A stretch of 64,000 nucleotides of DNA. It comes from Actinokineospora alba. GTDB lineage: Bacteria; Actinomycetota; Actinomycetes; Mycobacteriales; Pseudonocardiaceae. Position numbers and translations under genes: made by a program. Positions 25,970 to 34,534 of this stretch are shown here, piece after piece. Position 1 is the stretch's first letter. Every line of letters starts with the position of its first letter. The stretch is from the NCBI RefSeq assembly GCF_004362515.1, contig NZ_SNXU01000001.1, forward strand, positions 7,224,616 through 7,288,615, in the 5' to 3' direction. Below the pieces are notes generated by a model. That model ran no database searches. It was not told where the DNA came from and worked only from the letters and a program-made list of their open reading frames with translations.

Positions 25970-26974
25970 TCAGTCGGCCGAACCGGATACCGGAGCGGGG
26001 GCCGCCGCGTCGCTGCGGATGTCGATGCGCCAGCCGGTGAGCCGGGCCGCGAGCCGGGCGTTCTGCCCTTCCTTGCCGATGGCGAGGGAAAGCTGGAAGT
26101 CCGGGACGACGACCCGGGCCGTCTTGGCCCGCTCGTCCACCACCGTGACCGAGACCACCTTGGCGGGCGAGAGCGCGTTGCCGACGAACGTCGCCGGGTC
26201 GTCCGACCAGTCGATGATGTCGATCTTCTCGCCTGCCAGCTCGCTCATCACGTTGCGCACGCGCGCGCCCATCGGGCCGATGCACGCGCCCTTGGCGTTG
26301 ACGCCGGAGACCGACGTGCGGACCGCGATCTTGGACCGGTGTCCCGCTTCGCGCGCGACCGCCGGGATCTCGACGGTGCCGTCGGCGATCTCGGGGACCT
26401 CCAGCGCGAACAGCCTGCGGACCAGGTTGGGGTGCGTGCGCGAGAGCGTGATCTGCGGGCCGCGGTTGCCGCGGGCGACGCCGACGACGTAGCACTTGAT
26501 CCGGGTGCCGTGCTCGTAGCTCTCGCCGGGGACCTGCTCGACCGCGGGCAGCACGCCCTCGGTGTCGCCGACCTGCACGATCACCATGCCGCGCGAGTTC
26601 GCCCGGGTGTCACGCTGCACGACACCGGCGACGATCTCGCCCTCCTTGGCGGAGAACTCGCCGAAGGTGCGCTCGTGCTCGGCGTCGCGCAGCCGCTGCA
26701 GGATGACCTGCCGGGCGGTGGTCGCGGCGATCCGGCCGAAGCCCTCGGGGGTGTCGTCCCACTCCTCTTCGACCTGGCCGTCGGCGCCGGTCGTGTACGC
26801 CAGGACCCGGACCAGGCCGCTGCGCTTGTCGATGTCGATGCGCGCGTGCGGCTGGTGGCCCTCGGTGTGCTTGTACGCGGTCAACAGCGCGGTCTCGATG
26901 GCGTCGATCACCGTCTCGAACGGGATGTCCTTGTCGCGCTCGATCGCCCGCAGCGCGGCGATGTCAACGTTCAT
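25970..26974 (-). CDS. nusA: Transcription termination/antitermination factor NusA
   Basis: NusA binds RNA polymerase and nascent RNA to modulate pausing, termination and antitermination. The 334-residue protein has the N-terminal polymerase-binding domain (residues 1-100), an S1 domain (EGEIVAGVVQRD...) and two KH domains including IGPMGARVRNVMSEL and SLAIGKEGQNARLAA. It lacks the C-terminal acidic repeats of proteobacterial NusA, as is normal in actinobacteria. The start overlaps the rimP stop by 4 nt. Confidence 0.97.
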   Translation of the reverse strand: MNVDIAALRAIERDKDIPFETVIDAIETALLTAYKHTEGHQPHARIDIDKRSGLVRVLAYTTGADGQVEEEWDDTPEGFGRIAATTARQVILQRLRDAEHERTFGEFSAKEGEIVAGVVQRDTRANSRGMVIVQVGDTEGVLPAVEQVPGESYEHGTRIKCYVVGVARGNRGPQITLSRTHPNLVRRLFALEVPEIADGTVEIPAVAREAGHRSKIAVRTSVSGVNAKGACIGPMGARVRNVMSELAGEKIDIIDWSDDPATFVGNALSPAKVVSVTVVDERAKTARVVVPDFQLSLAIGKEGQNARLAARLTGWRIDIRSDAAAPAPVSGSAD

Positions 26975-27540
26975 CGCGCGTCCTCCTCACCATCGGACGC
27001 TCGACCTTCGAGCATCGCCAACTCCGCCACCGGCGGTTGCTTGAATTCCACTTCGATCACGGCGTGCGCGATGTCGGCGTACCCGACCCGCCGCAGCTTG
27101 CCGTCGACCAGCATCTCCACGCCGCCCTCGGGCTCCTCGTCGGCCGCGCCGACCCGGCCGGTGAACTCGGCGCCCTCGACCGGCCGGACCTTGACCAGCC
27201 GCAGCTTGGCCCGGCGCCAGTGGCGGGGCCGGGTCAGCGGGCGGTCGAGCCCGGGGGAGGTGACTTCCAGGGTGTACGGGCCGCCGAGGACCTCGTCGTG
27301 CTCGTCGAGCACCGCCGAGACGGCTCGGCTGACCGCGGCGACCTCGTCGAGTTCGACCCCGTCGTCGCCGTCGACCACGACCTTGACCTGGCGCCTGCGC
27401 CCGGCCTGCGCGACGTCGAGCTGCTCGAGTTCGAAACCGGTCGACGCGACGGCCTCGGCCACGATCGGCTCCAGCGCCGCCGCGGCCGGGTTGGTGGGCG
27501 CGGCGTTCGTTCCGCTGTCGCGATGTCGCTGGTTGGCCAC
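26971..27540 (-). CDS. rimP: Ribosome maturation factor RimP
   Basis: RimP assists assembly of the 30S subunit, especially around S19. The 189-residue protein has the core block ALEPIVAEAVASTGFELEQL and VDGDDGVELDEVAAVSRAVS, and the YTLEVTSPGLDRPL motif. The N-terminal tail is longer and polar, and the C-terminus is acidic. The GTG start is the first of the rimP-nusA-ylxR-infB series. The 170-nt upstream spacer is divergent with a + strand lipoprotein and should hold both promoters, although no clear -35/-10 pair stood out. Confidence 0.95.
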   Translation of the reverse strand: MANQRHRDSGTNAAPTNPAAAALEPIVAEAVASTGFELEQLDVAQAGRRRQVKVVVDGDDGVELDEVAAVSRAVSAVLDEHDEVLGGPYTLEVTSPGLDRPLTRPRHWRRAKLRLVKVRPVEGAEFTGRVGAADEEPEGGVEMLVDGKLRRVGYADIAHAVIEVEFKQPPVAELAMLEGRASDGEEDAR

Positions 27541-27710
27541 GTCGGTGCCGCTCCCCTGTTCAGGTAGGTGGTGCGATTGTCTGCCGGTCGGCGATGAGAC
27601 ACACCGACCGTGGTCACCTAGCGTATCTCGCCCACCGGGACCGGGCTGCCGCAGGCGATCATCCGGCAGCGTGGCAGGCCCGAACGGGTGGCCTGGCAGG
27701 ATGACTTACT

Positions 27711-28196
27711 GTGATCCCCTCGGCGAGACAGACAACGGTGAGCCGCCGCGCGTTGTTCCGCGCGGCCGGTGCCACAGCCGCCACGGTCGCGGTGGGCGCG
27801 TGCACGGGCGAGCCGGACAAGCCACGGCCACCGGACCCCCTGGTCGAGCTGGCCGCGCAGGCCCGCGCCGACGCCGAAGCGGCCACCGCGATGGCCGCGC
27901 TGGTCCCCCCGGCCGCCGAGATCGCCTCGATCCGCGGCGAGCACGCGAAGGTGCTGCAGGCCGAGGTCGACCGCGAACGGCCGCCGGTGAGCAGCTCGGG
28001 CGCGCCCGCCCCGACGTCGGCTTCGCCACAGGCGACGCCGTCGGACGCCGCCACCGCCCGGCAGCAGCTGTTGGACGCCCTGATCGCGGCCGAGGAGAAG
28101 GCCTCGGCGGTGGTCCCGGCCGTCCCCCGCTACCGCGCGGGCATGGTCGGCTCGGTCGCCGCGGCGTGCGCGAGCCTGCGGGAGGTCCTGGCATGA
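27711..28196 (+). CDS. Tat-exported Ala-rich lipoprotein
   Basis: This 161-residue protein begins with a twin-arginine signal (VSRRALFRAAG) and lipobox (VAVGAC), so it should be a lipoprotein exported folded. The mature part is a helical, Ala-rich domain with a Ser/Pro-rich insertion. It overlaps the DUF4439 gene (ATGA). In mycobacteria the pair next to nusA (Rv2843/Rv2844 by memory) stands at the same place, so this is a conserved actinobacterial envelope pair of unknown function. The GTG start follows CAGGA. Confidence 0.82.
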   Translation: MIPSARQTTVSRRALFRAAGATAATVAVGACTGEPDKPRPPDPLVELAAQARADAEAATAMAALVPPAAEIASIRGEHAKVLQAEVDRERPPVSSSGAPAPTSASPQATPSDAATARQQLLDALIAAEEKASAVVPAVPRYRAGMVGSVAAACASLREVLA

Positions 28197-28645
28197 ACCA
28201 GCAACCCACACTTCCGGACGACACCGTGGCAGCCGTTCAGGCCGCGCTCGGCACGGAGCATGCCGCGATCTGGGTGTACGGCCTGGTCAGCGCCTTCCTC
28301 AAGGCGTCATTCGACGCCCCGATCCGCGACGGCGCCACGGCCCACCGCGCCCGCCGCGACGCGATCGCACGGCTGCTGGGGCGGTTCGGGAAGACGCCGG
28401 AGCCCGCGAAGGCGGCGTATCTGACCCCGCAGCCCGTGACCGACGAGGCCTCGGCGCTGGCGGTGCTGGTGACGGCCGAACAGGACGCCACGGTGGCGTG
28501 GCGGGCGGCGCTGGAACGGTGTGACGACGCCGACGTGCGGAAGACGGCGTTGGAGGGTCTGACGTCGGCGGCGGTGCGGGCGACGAGGTGGCGCAAGCTG
28601 GCCGGAATCGCCCCGCTCACTTCCGCGCAGCCGGGGCTTCCCTAG
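28193..28645 (+). CDS. DUF4439 ferritin-like domain protein
   Basis: This 150-residue, mainly helical protein matches DUF4439, a ferritin-like four-helix family. The core runs from AALGTEHAAIWVYGLVSAF to ALAVLVTAEQDATVAWRA. A Glu/His pair (GTEHA) and TAEQD sit where ferritin-like proteins place metal ligands, but a full di-iron set is not evident. It has no signal and is coupled to the Tat lipoprotein upstream. Its last 4 nt overlap the end of the convergent membrane-protein gene. Confidence 0.86.
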   Translation: MNQQPTLPDDTVAAVQAALGTEHAAIWVYGLVSAFLKASFDAPIRDGATAHRARRDAIARLLGRFGKTPEPAKAAYLTPQPVTDEASALAVLVTAEQDATVAWRAALERCDDADVRKTALEGLTSAAVRATRWRKLAGIAPLTSAQPGLP

Positions 28646-29388
28646 ATCTTGGCGCCCAGCCTGATCGCGTCGGCGCACACGTCATCCAGCAGCTTCTCGG
28701 CCACTTTGTCCTTTTTGTATTTCTTGGCATCCACGGCGAAGTCGGCCTCGACGATCGTCACGTCGCGGCCCACCACGGTGGAGGCATAGCCGTCGTTGCC
28801 GGTGAGGCGCTCGACTCCCGCGATCTTGACGGCGCCGCCCTTCACCACGTCGCTGATGTTGCCGGTGCCCGACTGCTCGGTCAGGTCCTCCAGGGCCTGC
28901 GCGTCCTCATCGGAGCGCATGCGGACCCTGGAGACCGAGACCAGAATCTCCTTGCCATCGACCTGAGTCGTGTAGAGCGCCTGGGCGAGCGACTCGCATG
29001 GCGTTCGCCGAAGAAACGTCTGGATGTCGTCGTAGGCGTGCTTCGCGCAGTCGGTCTCTCTGCTCGGATTCGGCATGCTCTTGTGGGCGACGAACTTGTA
29101 AACGCCCTCTTGGGGAGCGGGCGTGGTTTGCTGCGGACCGGCACCGCCACCGGCAGATTTGTCGTTGATCTGGATGTACCAGTAGACAACCCCCGACAGG
29201 ACGGCCACCGCCACCAGGCCCAGGATCCGCATCGCCCACGTCATCGCCGGGGCGGGCTCCGGTTCGGGCTGCTCCTCGGTGAACCGGAACGGCTCGTCGC
29301 GGCGGGGCGCGTCCGTCACGCGCGGGATCCACTCCGTCTCACCGGGGCGGTGCTGCGGAGGCTGTCCTGGACGCTGGGGTGCCGACAC
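28642..29388 (-). CDS. Single-pass membrane-anchored protein, unknown
   Basis: This 248-residue protein has a Pro/Glu-rich cytoplasmic N-terminus (about 50 residues), one membrane segment (LGLVAVAVLSGVVYWYI) and an extracytoplasmic domain of about 170 residues. Cys residues at RETDCAKHAYDD, RRTPCESLAQ and DDVCADA could form disulphides. No catalytic motif was seen. It is convergent with the DUF4439 gene. A DUF3558-like or sensor role is conceivable but unsupported. Confidence 0.75.
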   Translation of the reverse strand: MSAPQRPGQPPQHRPGETEWIPRVTDAPRRDEPFRFTEEQPEPEPAPAMTWAMRILGLVAVAVLSGVVYWYIQINDKSAGGGAGPQQTTPAPQEGVYKFVAHKSMPNPSRETDCAKHAYDDIQTFLRRTPCESLAQALYTTQVDGKEILVSVSRVRMRSDEDAQALEDLTEQSGTGNISDVVKGGAVKIAGVERLTGNDGYASTVVGRDVTIVEADFAVDAKKYKKDKVAEKLLDDVCADAIRLGAKI

Positions 29389-29458
29389 GACTGGTCACCG
29401 TAAACGGTCTGGGCGCCGCGCGTCAGGTCGACTGGTGAATTAGTTGCGAATGTCCAGT

Positions 29459-30466
29459 TCAGCGCAGTGCGGCCAGCGCGAGGTCGACATCCTCCTCGGT
29501 CGAGTACAGGTGGAACGCCAGCCGCGTGCGGCCCGCGCGGGACGCGCAGCGGATGCCGGCGGCGATCAGGGATTCCGCGGGGCGGTCGATGGACACGATG
29601 GCCGAGCCCGCGGGCGGCAGGTCCATGCCCGCCAGGAACTTGTCGGCGAGGCCGACGCAGTGGGCGTGGACGTCGTTCATGTCCAACCCCGCGAGCCACG
29701 GCAGCGCGCTCGCGGCGCCGACCTGGGCGAACCAGTCCGGGGACAGGTCGAACGCCCGCGCGCTCGACGCGAGGCGCAGTGGGAGGCCGTAGACGGTGTC
29801 CCACGGGTCCTCCCCCGCGTACCAGTTGGCGCCGACCGGCTTGGTCAGCTCCTCGGCGTCCGGCCGGATCGCCAGCCAGGCCGACCCGCGCGGGGACATC
29901 AGCCACTTGTAACTGCCGCCGACCACCCAGTCCGCCCAGCCGAGGTCGAGCGGCAGCCAACCCGCGGCCTGCGTGACGTCGAGCAGCACCCGGGTGCCGG
30001 AGGCGCGCAGGCCTGCCAAGTCGACGATCGAGCCGTCGGCCGACTGCACGACGCTGACCGCGACAAGGTCGAACTCGGACGCGCGCTCGGCGATCTGGGC
30101 GAGCGGCACCTCCGTGACGGTGATTCCGCGACCCTGCGCGGCGAACGGGAACGTCGCGCTGGTGAACTCGCCTGCCGCGACGAGCACCCTGGTCCCGTCG
30201 GGAATGCCCGAGGCGACCTGCCCGACCAGCTGGGACACGCCCGACGCGATCGCCACCCGGTCGGCGTCGACGCCGACGATCCGGGCCCACGCGGCCCGTG
30301 CGGTCGCGACCGGCTGGTCGAACTCGGGGGCGTTGATCTCCCCGCGTCGCCAGCGGTCGATCACCTCCGCCATGGCGTCGGCCGCGAAGGCCGGTGGGAC
30401 ACCGATGCTGGCGGTGTTGAGGTACCCGGCGGGGACGTCGAACCGCTCTCCGTAAGCCATGCGCAC
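29459..30466 (-). CDS. Class V aminotransferase-like PLP enzyme
   Basis: This 335-residue PLP-dependent enzyme of fold type I has a Schiff-base lysine predicted as K187 in GGSYKWLMSPRG, with D163 in LLDVTQAAGW binding the pyridinium nitrogen. Sequence shape is closest to the isopenicillin-N-epimerase/cysteine-desulfurase-like class V group, but the desulfurase active-site Cys loop is not evident, so a sulfur role is not claimed. The substrate is unknown. The GTG start (VRMAYG) or ATG two codons later are both possible. It is divergent from the YjbQ gene, 23 nt away. Confidence 0.85.
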   Translation of the reverse strand: MRMAYGERFDVPAGYLNTASIGVPPAFAADAMAEVIDRWRRGEINAPEFDQPVATARAAWARIVGVDADRVAIASGVSQLVGQVASGIPDGTRVLVAAGEFTSATFPFAAQGRGITVTEVPLAQIAERASEFDLVAVSVVQSADGSIVDLAGLRASGTRVLLDVTQAAGWLPLDLGWADWVVGGSYKWLMSPRGSAWLAIRPDAEELTKPVGANWYAGEDPWDTVYGLPLRLASSARAFDLSPDWFAQVGAASALPWLAGLDMNDVHAHCVGLADKFLAGMDLPPAGSAIVSIDRPAESLIAAGIRCASRAGRTRLAFHLYSTEEDVDLALAALR

Positions 30467-30489
30467 GCTTTCGACCTTACGGTGGACTC

Positions 30490-30900
30490 GTGCACAGTGA
30501 GGAAATCGAGATCAACACCGGGGACACCGAGGTCGTCGTGGACCTGACCGACCGGTGCGCCCGCTTCCTGACCGACGCCGACGCCACCGACGGCCTGCTC
30601 CACGTCTGGGTCCCGCACGCGACCGCGGGCCTGGCGGTGATCGAGACCGGCGCGGGCAGCGACACCGACCTCCTGCGGGCCCTGGGCGACCTGCTGCCCG
30701 CGGACAACCGCTGGCGGCACCGCCACGGCAGCCCCGGCCACGGCCGCGACCACGTCCTCCCGGCGTTCCTGCCGCCCTACGCGAGCATCCCCGTCATGGC
30801 CGGGACGCTCGCCCTGGGCACCTGGCAGTCGATCTGCCTGGTCGACACCAACACCGACAACCCGGTCCGCAAAGTCCGCCTCAGCTACCTCCCGGCCTGA
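30490..30900 (+). CDS. YjbQ / UPF0047 family protein
   Basis: This 136-residue protein matches the YjbQ family. Key blocks are LLHVWVPHATAGLAVIE, the Asp/His-rich RHGSPGHGRDHVLPAFL and GTWQSICLVD near the end. Members show thiamin-phosphate synthase activity when over-expressed, though the physiological role is uncertain. The GTG start is 23 nt from the divergent PLP enzyme gene. Confidence 0.9.
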   Translation: MHSEEIEINTGDTEVVVDLTDRCARFLTDADATDGLLHVWVPHATAGLAVIETGAGSDTDLLRALGDLLPADNRWRHRHGSPGHGRDHVLPAFLPPYASIPVMAGTLALGTWQSICLVDTNTDNPVRKVRLSYLPA

Positions 30901-30904
30901 CGGT

Positions 30905-31909
30905 TCAGACCGGCTGCGCGACCCGTTCGGCGTCCGGCGCCGCCGCGGGGGCGGTCCGGTTCGGCAGCAGCAACAGCACGAGCCCGGCCACCGCCATCGA
31001 CCCGAGCACGACCACGCCGAACCGCACGTCCGGGGCTGACCCCGTGCCCTGCAGCAGGCTCCGCAGCCCCTCGGCGGAGAAGCGGAACGGGGTCCACGAC
31101 CACAGCAGCGCCCGGTACGCCGGGTTCAGCAGTTCCGGCACCTGCCCCGCCACGGCGGGCGCGATCAGGTACAGCGGCCCGAGGATCGCCGCCGCCCGGA
31201 TGCCCAGGACCCGCAGCAGGCCACCCTGGATCGACACGAACGCCACCGCGGCGAGGAGCAGGAAGCCGAGCACGTCCCAGGTCAGCGGCAGCGCCGAGTC
31301 CCACAGGGCCAGCAGCCCGACCACCGCGGCCACCGTCGTCACGCTCGCCGCCGCCACCAAGGCCAGGCGGTGGCGCCGACCGACCCGCAGACCGAGCCGC
31401 GCCGACGCCGCCACGAGCCCGATTCCCGCGACCAGCCCGCCGACCCACAGCAGGGCGGTCGCCGCCAGCGGGGCCGTGCGGCCCGCGACGCTGACCGGGT
31501 TGAGCGTGACGGTGGTGACCTGGGCGCCCATCGCCTGGGCGGCTCCGGTCAGGACCTGCTGGGCGATCTGGGTGCCCTGCGGATTGACTGCGCCCGACAG
31601 CACGATCGTCGCGCCCACACCGTTGGCCGCGGGAGCCAGTTCGAGGACTCCGTAGACACCCTTGTCCGCCAGCCGCTGCCGCGCGCCCTCGGGCGTGTCC
31701 ACCCGCCAGGACACCGTCTCGCCCCCGTGCGAAGCGATCCGGTCGGCCATGGGCCGCAGCGGCCCGGACGCCGAGATGGCCAGCGGGACGGCGTCGGGAC
31801 GGGACGTGGCCTGGGCGCCGAAAGTCAGCAGGCCGAGCACCGCCGCGACGAGCGCCCCCGCGATCGACAGCGCCAGGACGAGCGCGCCCGTCCGCTTCGG
31901 TCCGGACAT
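30905..31909 (-). CDS. ABC-2-like multi-pass membrane protein
   Basis: This 334-residue protein has one N-terminal membrane segment, a large extracytoplasmic loop of about 120 residues (GARQRLADKGVYGVLELAP), then five hydrophobic segments. This is the layout of the YhgE/Pip and ABC-2 permease group, which export or secrete substrates. No ATPase gene is adjacent, so it may act alone or with a distant partner. AGGAGG precedes the ATG. A TCAAC/GTTGA inverted repeat lies about 60 nt upstream and could be a TetR-type operator. Confidence 0.75.
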   Translation of the reverse strand: MSGPKRTGALVLALSIAGALVAAVLGLLTFGAQATSRPDAVPLAISASGPLRPMADRIASHGGETVSWRVDTPEGARQRLADKGVYGVLELAPAANGVGATIVLSGAVNPQGTQIAQQVLTGAAQAMGAQVTTVTLNPVSVAGRTAPLAATALLWVGGLVAGIGLVAASARLGLRVGRRHRLALVAAASVTTVAAVVGLLALWDSALPLTWDVLGFLLLAAVAFVSIQGGLLRVLGIRAAAILGPLYLIAPAVAGQVPELLNPAYRALLWSWTPFRFSAEGLRSLLQGTGSAPDVRFGVVVLGSMAVAGLVLLLLPNRTAPAAAPDAERVAQPV

Positions 31910-31970
31910 GTCTGCCTCCTGAGTTCATCGTGTGTTGAATTAGCACGGTACGCCTGGCCGCCGAGTCAGG

Positions 31971-31984
31971 TCAACAATCGTTGA
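31971..31984. promoter_or_regulatory. Inverted repeat in divergent spacer
   Basis: TCAAC-AATC-GTTGA lies between the ABC-2-like gene (minus) and the signal-anchored protein gene (plus). It is AT-rich compared with its surroundings, and the arms are perfect. A TetR-family operator is a guess; no TetR gene is in sight. Confidence 0.35.
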
Positions 31985-32011
31985 ATAACGGCACCCGCTA
32001 CGGTCTGCGGT

Positions 32012-32716
32012 GTGCGAATCCAGCGGGCGGCCCTCGGCGCGATCTCGCTCGCGGTCCTCGCAGGCGCGATAGTCGCGGTGTCCACCCTCGGCTCGGCCGA
32101 GGAACCCCGGACCGAGGTCAGCGAGCCCCCGCGCCCCACCGCCACCCGCCAGGCCGCGCCGGTCGTCCCGACCGTGCCCGGCTGGCAGGTCGTCACCGAC
32201 AAGACCGCGGCGCTCACCTACGAGGTCCCGCCCGGGTGGACCCTCGCCGAGGGGACCGAGACCCTGGAGTCCTCCAGCGGCGTCGAGCTGGGCCACCTCG
32301 CCGACTTCGGCCCGTACCTGTGCCAGGGCGCCGAGTACGGCCGCGCCCTCAGCGGCAGCGGCCTGACCCACGGCGACCCCGGGGACACCGCCACCGAACT
32401 CGCCGCGGCCGTGGCCGCCGACCAGTACAGCGACGGCAGCCAGACCGCCCAGGTCACCCTCTCCGCGCCGACCCCGATCACCCGCGGCGGCGTCCGGGGC
32501 ACGGTCGTGCGGGCCGACGCCGAGGTCACCGCGGAGAGCGGGGACCACTGCGCGAGCACCAAGGGCACGGTCGTGGTCGTGGCGCTGAGCACGGCGGCGG
32601 GCACGTCGGTCGTCGTCCTCGCCGCCGACGCCGACACCGGGTCGACGCCGAGCGCCCCGCTCGTCAGCCCGGACGAGCTGCGGACGATCACCGACAGCGT
32701 GCGTCCTTCTGGCTGA
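32012..32716 (+). CDS. Signal-anchored extracytoplasmic protein
   Basis: This 234-residue protein has an N-terminal membrane or signal segment (AALGAISLAVLAGAIVAVSTL), a Pro/Thr linker and an extracytoplasmic domain with LTYEVPPGWTLAEG. The last part resembles the C-terminal domain of the protein at 33507-34472 (YDVPTDWKI), so the two appear to be distant paralogues around a HAD gene. No enzymatic motif. The GTG start is chosen because it directly precedes the hydrophobic segment. Confidence 0.75.
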   Translation: MRIQRAALGAISLAVLAGAIVAVSTLGSAEEPRTEVSEPPRPTATRQAAPVVPTVPGWQVVTDKTAALTYEVPPGWTLAEGTETLESSSGVELGHLADFGPYLCQGAEYGRALSGSGLTHGDPGDTATELAAAVAADQYSDGSQTAQVTLSAPTPITRGGVRGTVVRADAEVTAESGDHCASTKGTVVVVALSTAAGTSVVVLAADADTGSTPSAPLVSPDELRTITDSVRPSG

Positions 32717-32766
32717 TCCATCCCAAGGGGCGGAAAGCTGTCGGCGAGCCGTGCCACCATGGCCTG

Positions 32767-33510
32767 GTGACCGCACCCTCCACCCTCGTGCTCTGGGACA
32801 TCGACCTCACCCTCGTCGACTACAGCGGCATCGGCCGCCGCTGGTACGGCGAGGCGCTGACAACGGTGCTCGGCGTGGAGATCAGCCACGTCCCGGTGTT
32901 CCCCGGCCGCACGGAGCGCTCGATCACCACCGAGATCCTCCTGGCGCACGACGCCGAGCCCACCGAGGACAACATCGCCCGGATGTACGCCGAGCTGGTC
33001 CGCCTCGCCACCGAGGACGACCTGGCCACCGCGGGCCGCGCCCTGCCCGGCGCCACCGAGATCCTCGCCGCCCTGGCCGACCGCGACGACGTCGTGCAGT
33101 CGCTGGTCACCGGCAACCTGCCCGAGGTGGCCGCCCACAAGCTCATCCCGTTCGGCCTCGACGGGTTCATCGACCTCGAGATCGGCGGCTACGGCACGCT
33201 GTCCGAAGACCGCCACGAACTCGTCCTCGCCGCCATCGGCGCCGCGGGCGACAAGCACGCCACGACGTTCACCCCCGATTCGGTGATCGTCATCGGCGAC
33301 ACCCCGCACGACATCGCCGCCGCCCTGCACCACGACGCCGTCGGCATCGGCGTGGCCACCGGCAGGCACACCGCCGAGCAACTGGCCGCCGCGGGCGCCC
33401 ACGCCGTCCTCGACGACCTGTCCGACACCCCCGCCGTGCTGGCTTGCCTGCTCGGATGCGTGGGTTCCGGCACACGGGCCAATGGGGGCCGGATACCGTT
33501 CCGGGCATGA
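32767..33510 (+). CDS. HAD-superfamily hydrolase
   Basis: This 247-residue HAD phosphatase has motif I LWDIDLTLVDYSG (nucleophile D11, general acid/base D13), a cap insertion after residue 20, motif II in SLVTGN and motif IV in VIVIGDTPHD. This is the phosphoglycolate-phosphatase-like branch; the substrate is unassigned. The GTG at 32767 directly precedes motif I and fits the family start. It overlaps the next gene by 4 nt (ATGA), so the two are coupled. Confidence 0.9.
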   Translation: MTAPSTLVLWDIDLTLVDYSGIGRRWYGEALTTVLGVEISHVPVFPGRTERSITTEILLAHDAEPTEDNIARMYAELVRLATEDDLATAGRALPGATEILAALADRDDVVQSLVTGNLPEVAAHKLIPFGLDGFIDLEIGGYGTLSEDRHELVLAAIGAAGDKHATTFTPDSVIVIGDTPHDIAAALHHDAVGIGVATGRHTAEQLAAAGAHAVLDDLSDTPAVLACLLGCVGSGTRANGGRIPFRA

Positions 33511-34472
33511 GCACCCCAGGGGGTCCGTACTGGCAGGAACCGCAGCCGCAGTACCAAGTGGACCCGATGACCGGTCAGCCCGCGCCCTTCCAGGGCCAGC
33601 CCCAGCAACAGCAGCCCTACGGCGGCTACCAGGGTTTCGGCATGTACCAGCCGCCCGAGCCGCCCAAGAGCAACAACGCGCCGTGGATCATCGCGCTGGT
33701 CGCGCTGCTGGTCCTCGGCGGCGGCGGTGTCGGCGCCTACTTCCTGCTGAAGGACGATGACAAGCCGGAGCCGATCGCCGGGCCCGCGACAACGTCGTCG
33801 TCCAACCCGCCGACGACGACCAAGGGCAAGCCGTCGCCGACGAAGACCACGGCGAAGAAGCCGACGACGGCCAAGACCCCGACCGAGGTCGAGGAGATCA
33901 AGGTCGACGCGGTCACCCCCGGGTTCCAGGGCGTGCTGTCGTACAAGGAGAACGTCGCCTACGACGTGCCCACCGACTGGAAGATCCAGACGCCCGGCAT
34001 GATCGTCGGCTTCGAGGACAACGAGGGCAAGCCGAAGGCGGTCATGCACGGCGTGTCGACGTATCGGGATAACGCCTGCACCAACGCGCGCGGGTCCCAC
34101 CGGGGTCACGTCGGCCTCGTGTCCGCGGAGAACCTCGACCTCACCCTGGGCGCGAAGAACGGCGTGAAGATCTTCGCCGAGGCGGCCGCGCTGAACAAGG
34201 ACAACTCCAAGGCGCCGGTCACCTTCACCGAGCCGGTCGCGACGAAGGTCGGCCAGGGCAAGATCGACGCGATGACCGCGAAGGGCACGCTGACGGTCAA
34301 CCAGCCGGGCGAGTGCCCGTCGCCGACGGTCGAGTTCACCTCGGTGGCCTTCAAGATCGGCGGCGGCAAGACCGCGGTCTTCATCAGCTACATGGACCAG
34401 GGCGTCCCCGACGCGCTTCCGGCGGAAACGCTGCAGAAGATCATCGCGAGCCTGCGGATCTACGAGGGCTGA
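33507..34472 (+). CDS. Membrane-anchored protein with Pro/Gln-rich cytoplasmic tail
   Basis: This 321-residue protein has a cytoplasmic N-terminus of about 55 residues rich in Pro, Gln, Gly and Tyr, a membrane segment (APWIIALVALLVLGGGGVGAY), a Thr/Lys/Pro linker and a domain of about 190 residues beginning FQGVLSYKENVAYDVP. The tail resembles those of other actinobacterial cell-envelope proteins that contact cytoskeletal or signalling partners. The function is unknown. It is coupled to the HAD gene. Confidence 0.8.
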   Translation: MSTPGGPYWQEPQPQYQVDPMTGQPAPFQGQPQQQQPYGGYQGFGMYQPPEPPKSNNAPWIIALVALLVLGGGGVGAYFLLKDDDKPEPIAGPATTSSSNPPTTTKGKPSPTKTTAKKPTTAKTPTEVEEIKVDAVTPGFQGVLSYKENVAYDVPTDWKIQTPGMIVGFEDNEGKPKAVMHGVSTYRDNACTNARGSHRGHVGLVSAENLDLTLGAKNGVKIFAEAAALNKDNSKAPVTFTEPVATKVGQGKIDAMTAKGTLTVNQPGECPSPTVEFTSVAFKIGGGKTAVFISYMDQGVPDALPAETLQKIIASLRIYEG

Positions 34473-34481
34473 CCACAAAGC

Positions 34482-34524
34482 AGACAAAGGGGTGCGGGGC
34501 CATCGGCCCCGCACCCCTTTGTCT
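34482..34524. terminator. Bidirectional terminator, perfect 20-bp stem
   Basis: AGACAAAGGGGTGCGGGGCC and its exact complement flank an ATC loop, between the + strand gene ending at 34472 and convergent proS ending at 34535. The loop of 3 nt is tight, but the stem is exceptional. Confidence 0.9.
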
Positions 34525-34534
34525 TGTCTGTCGA

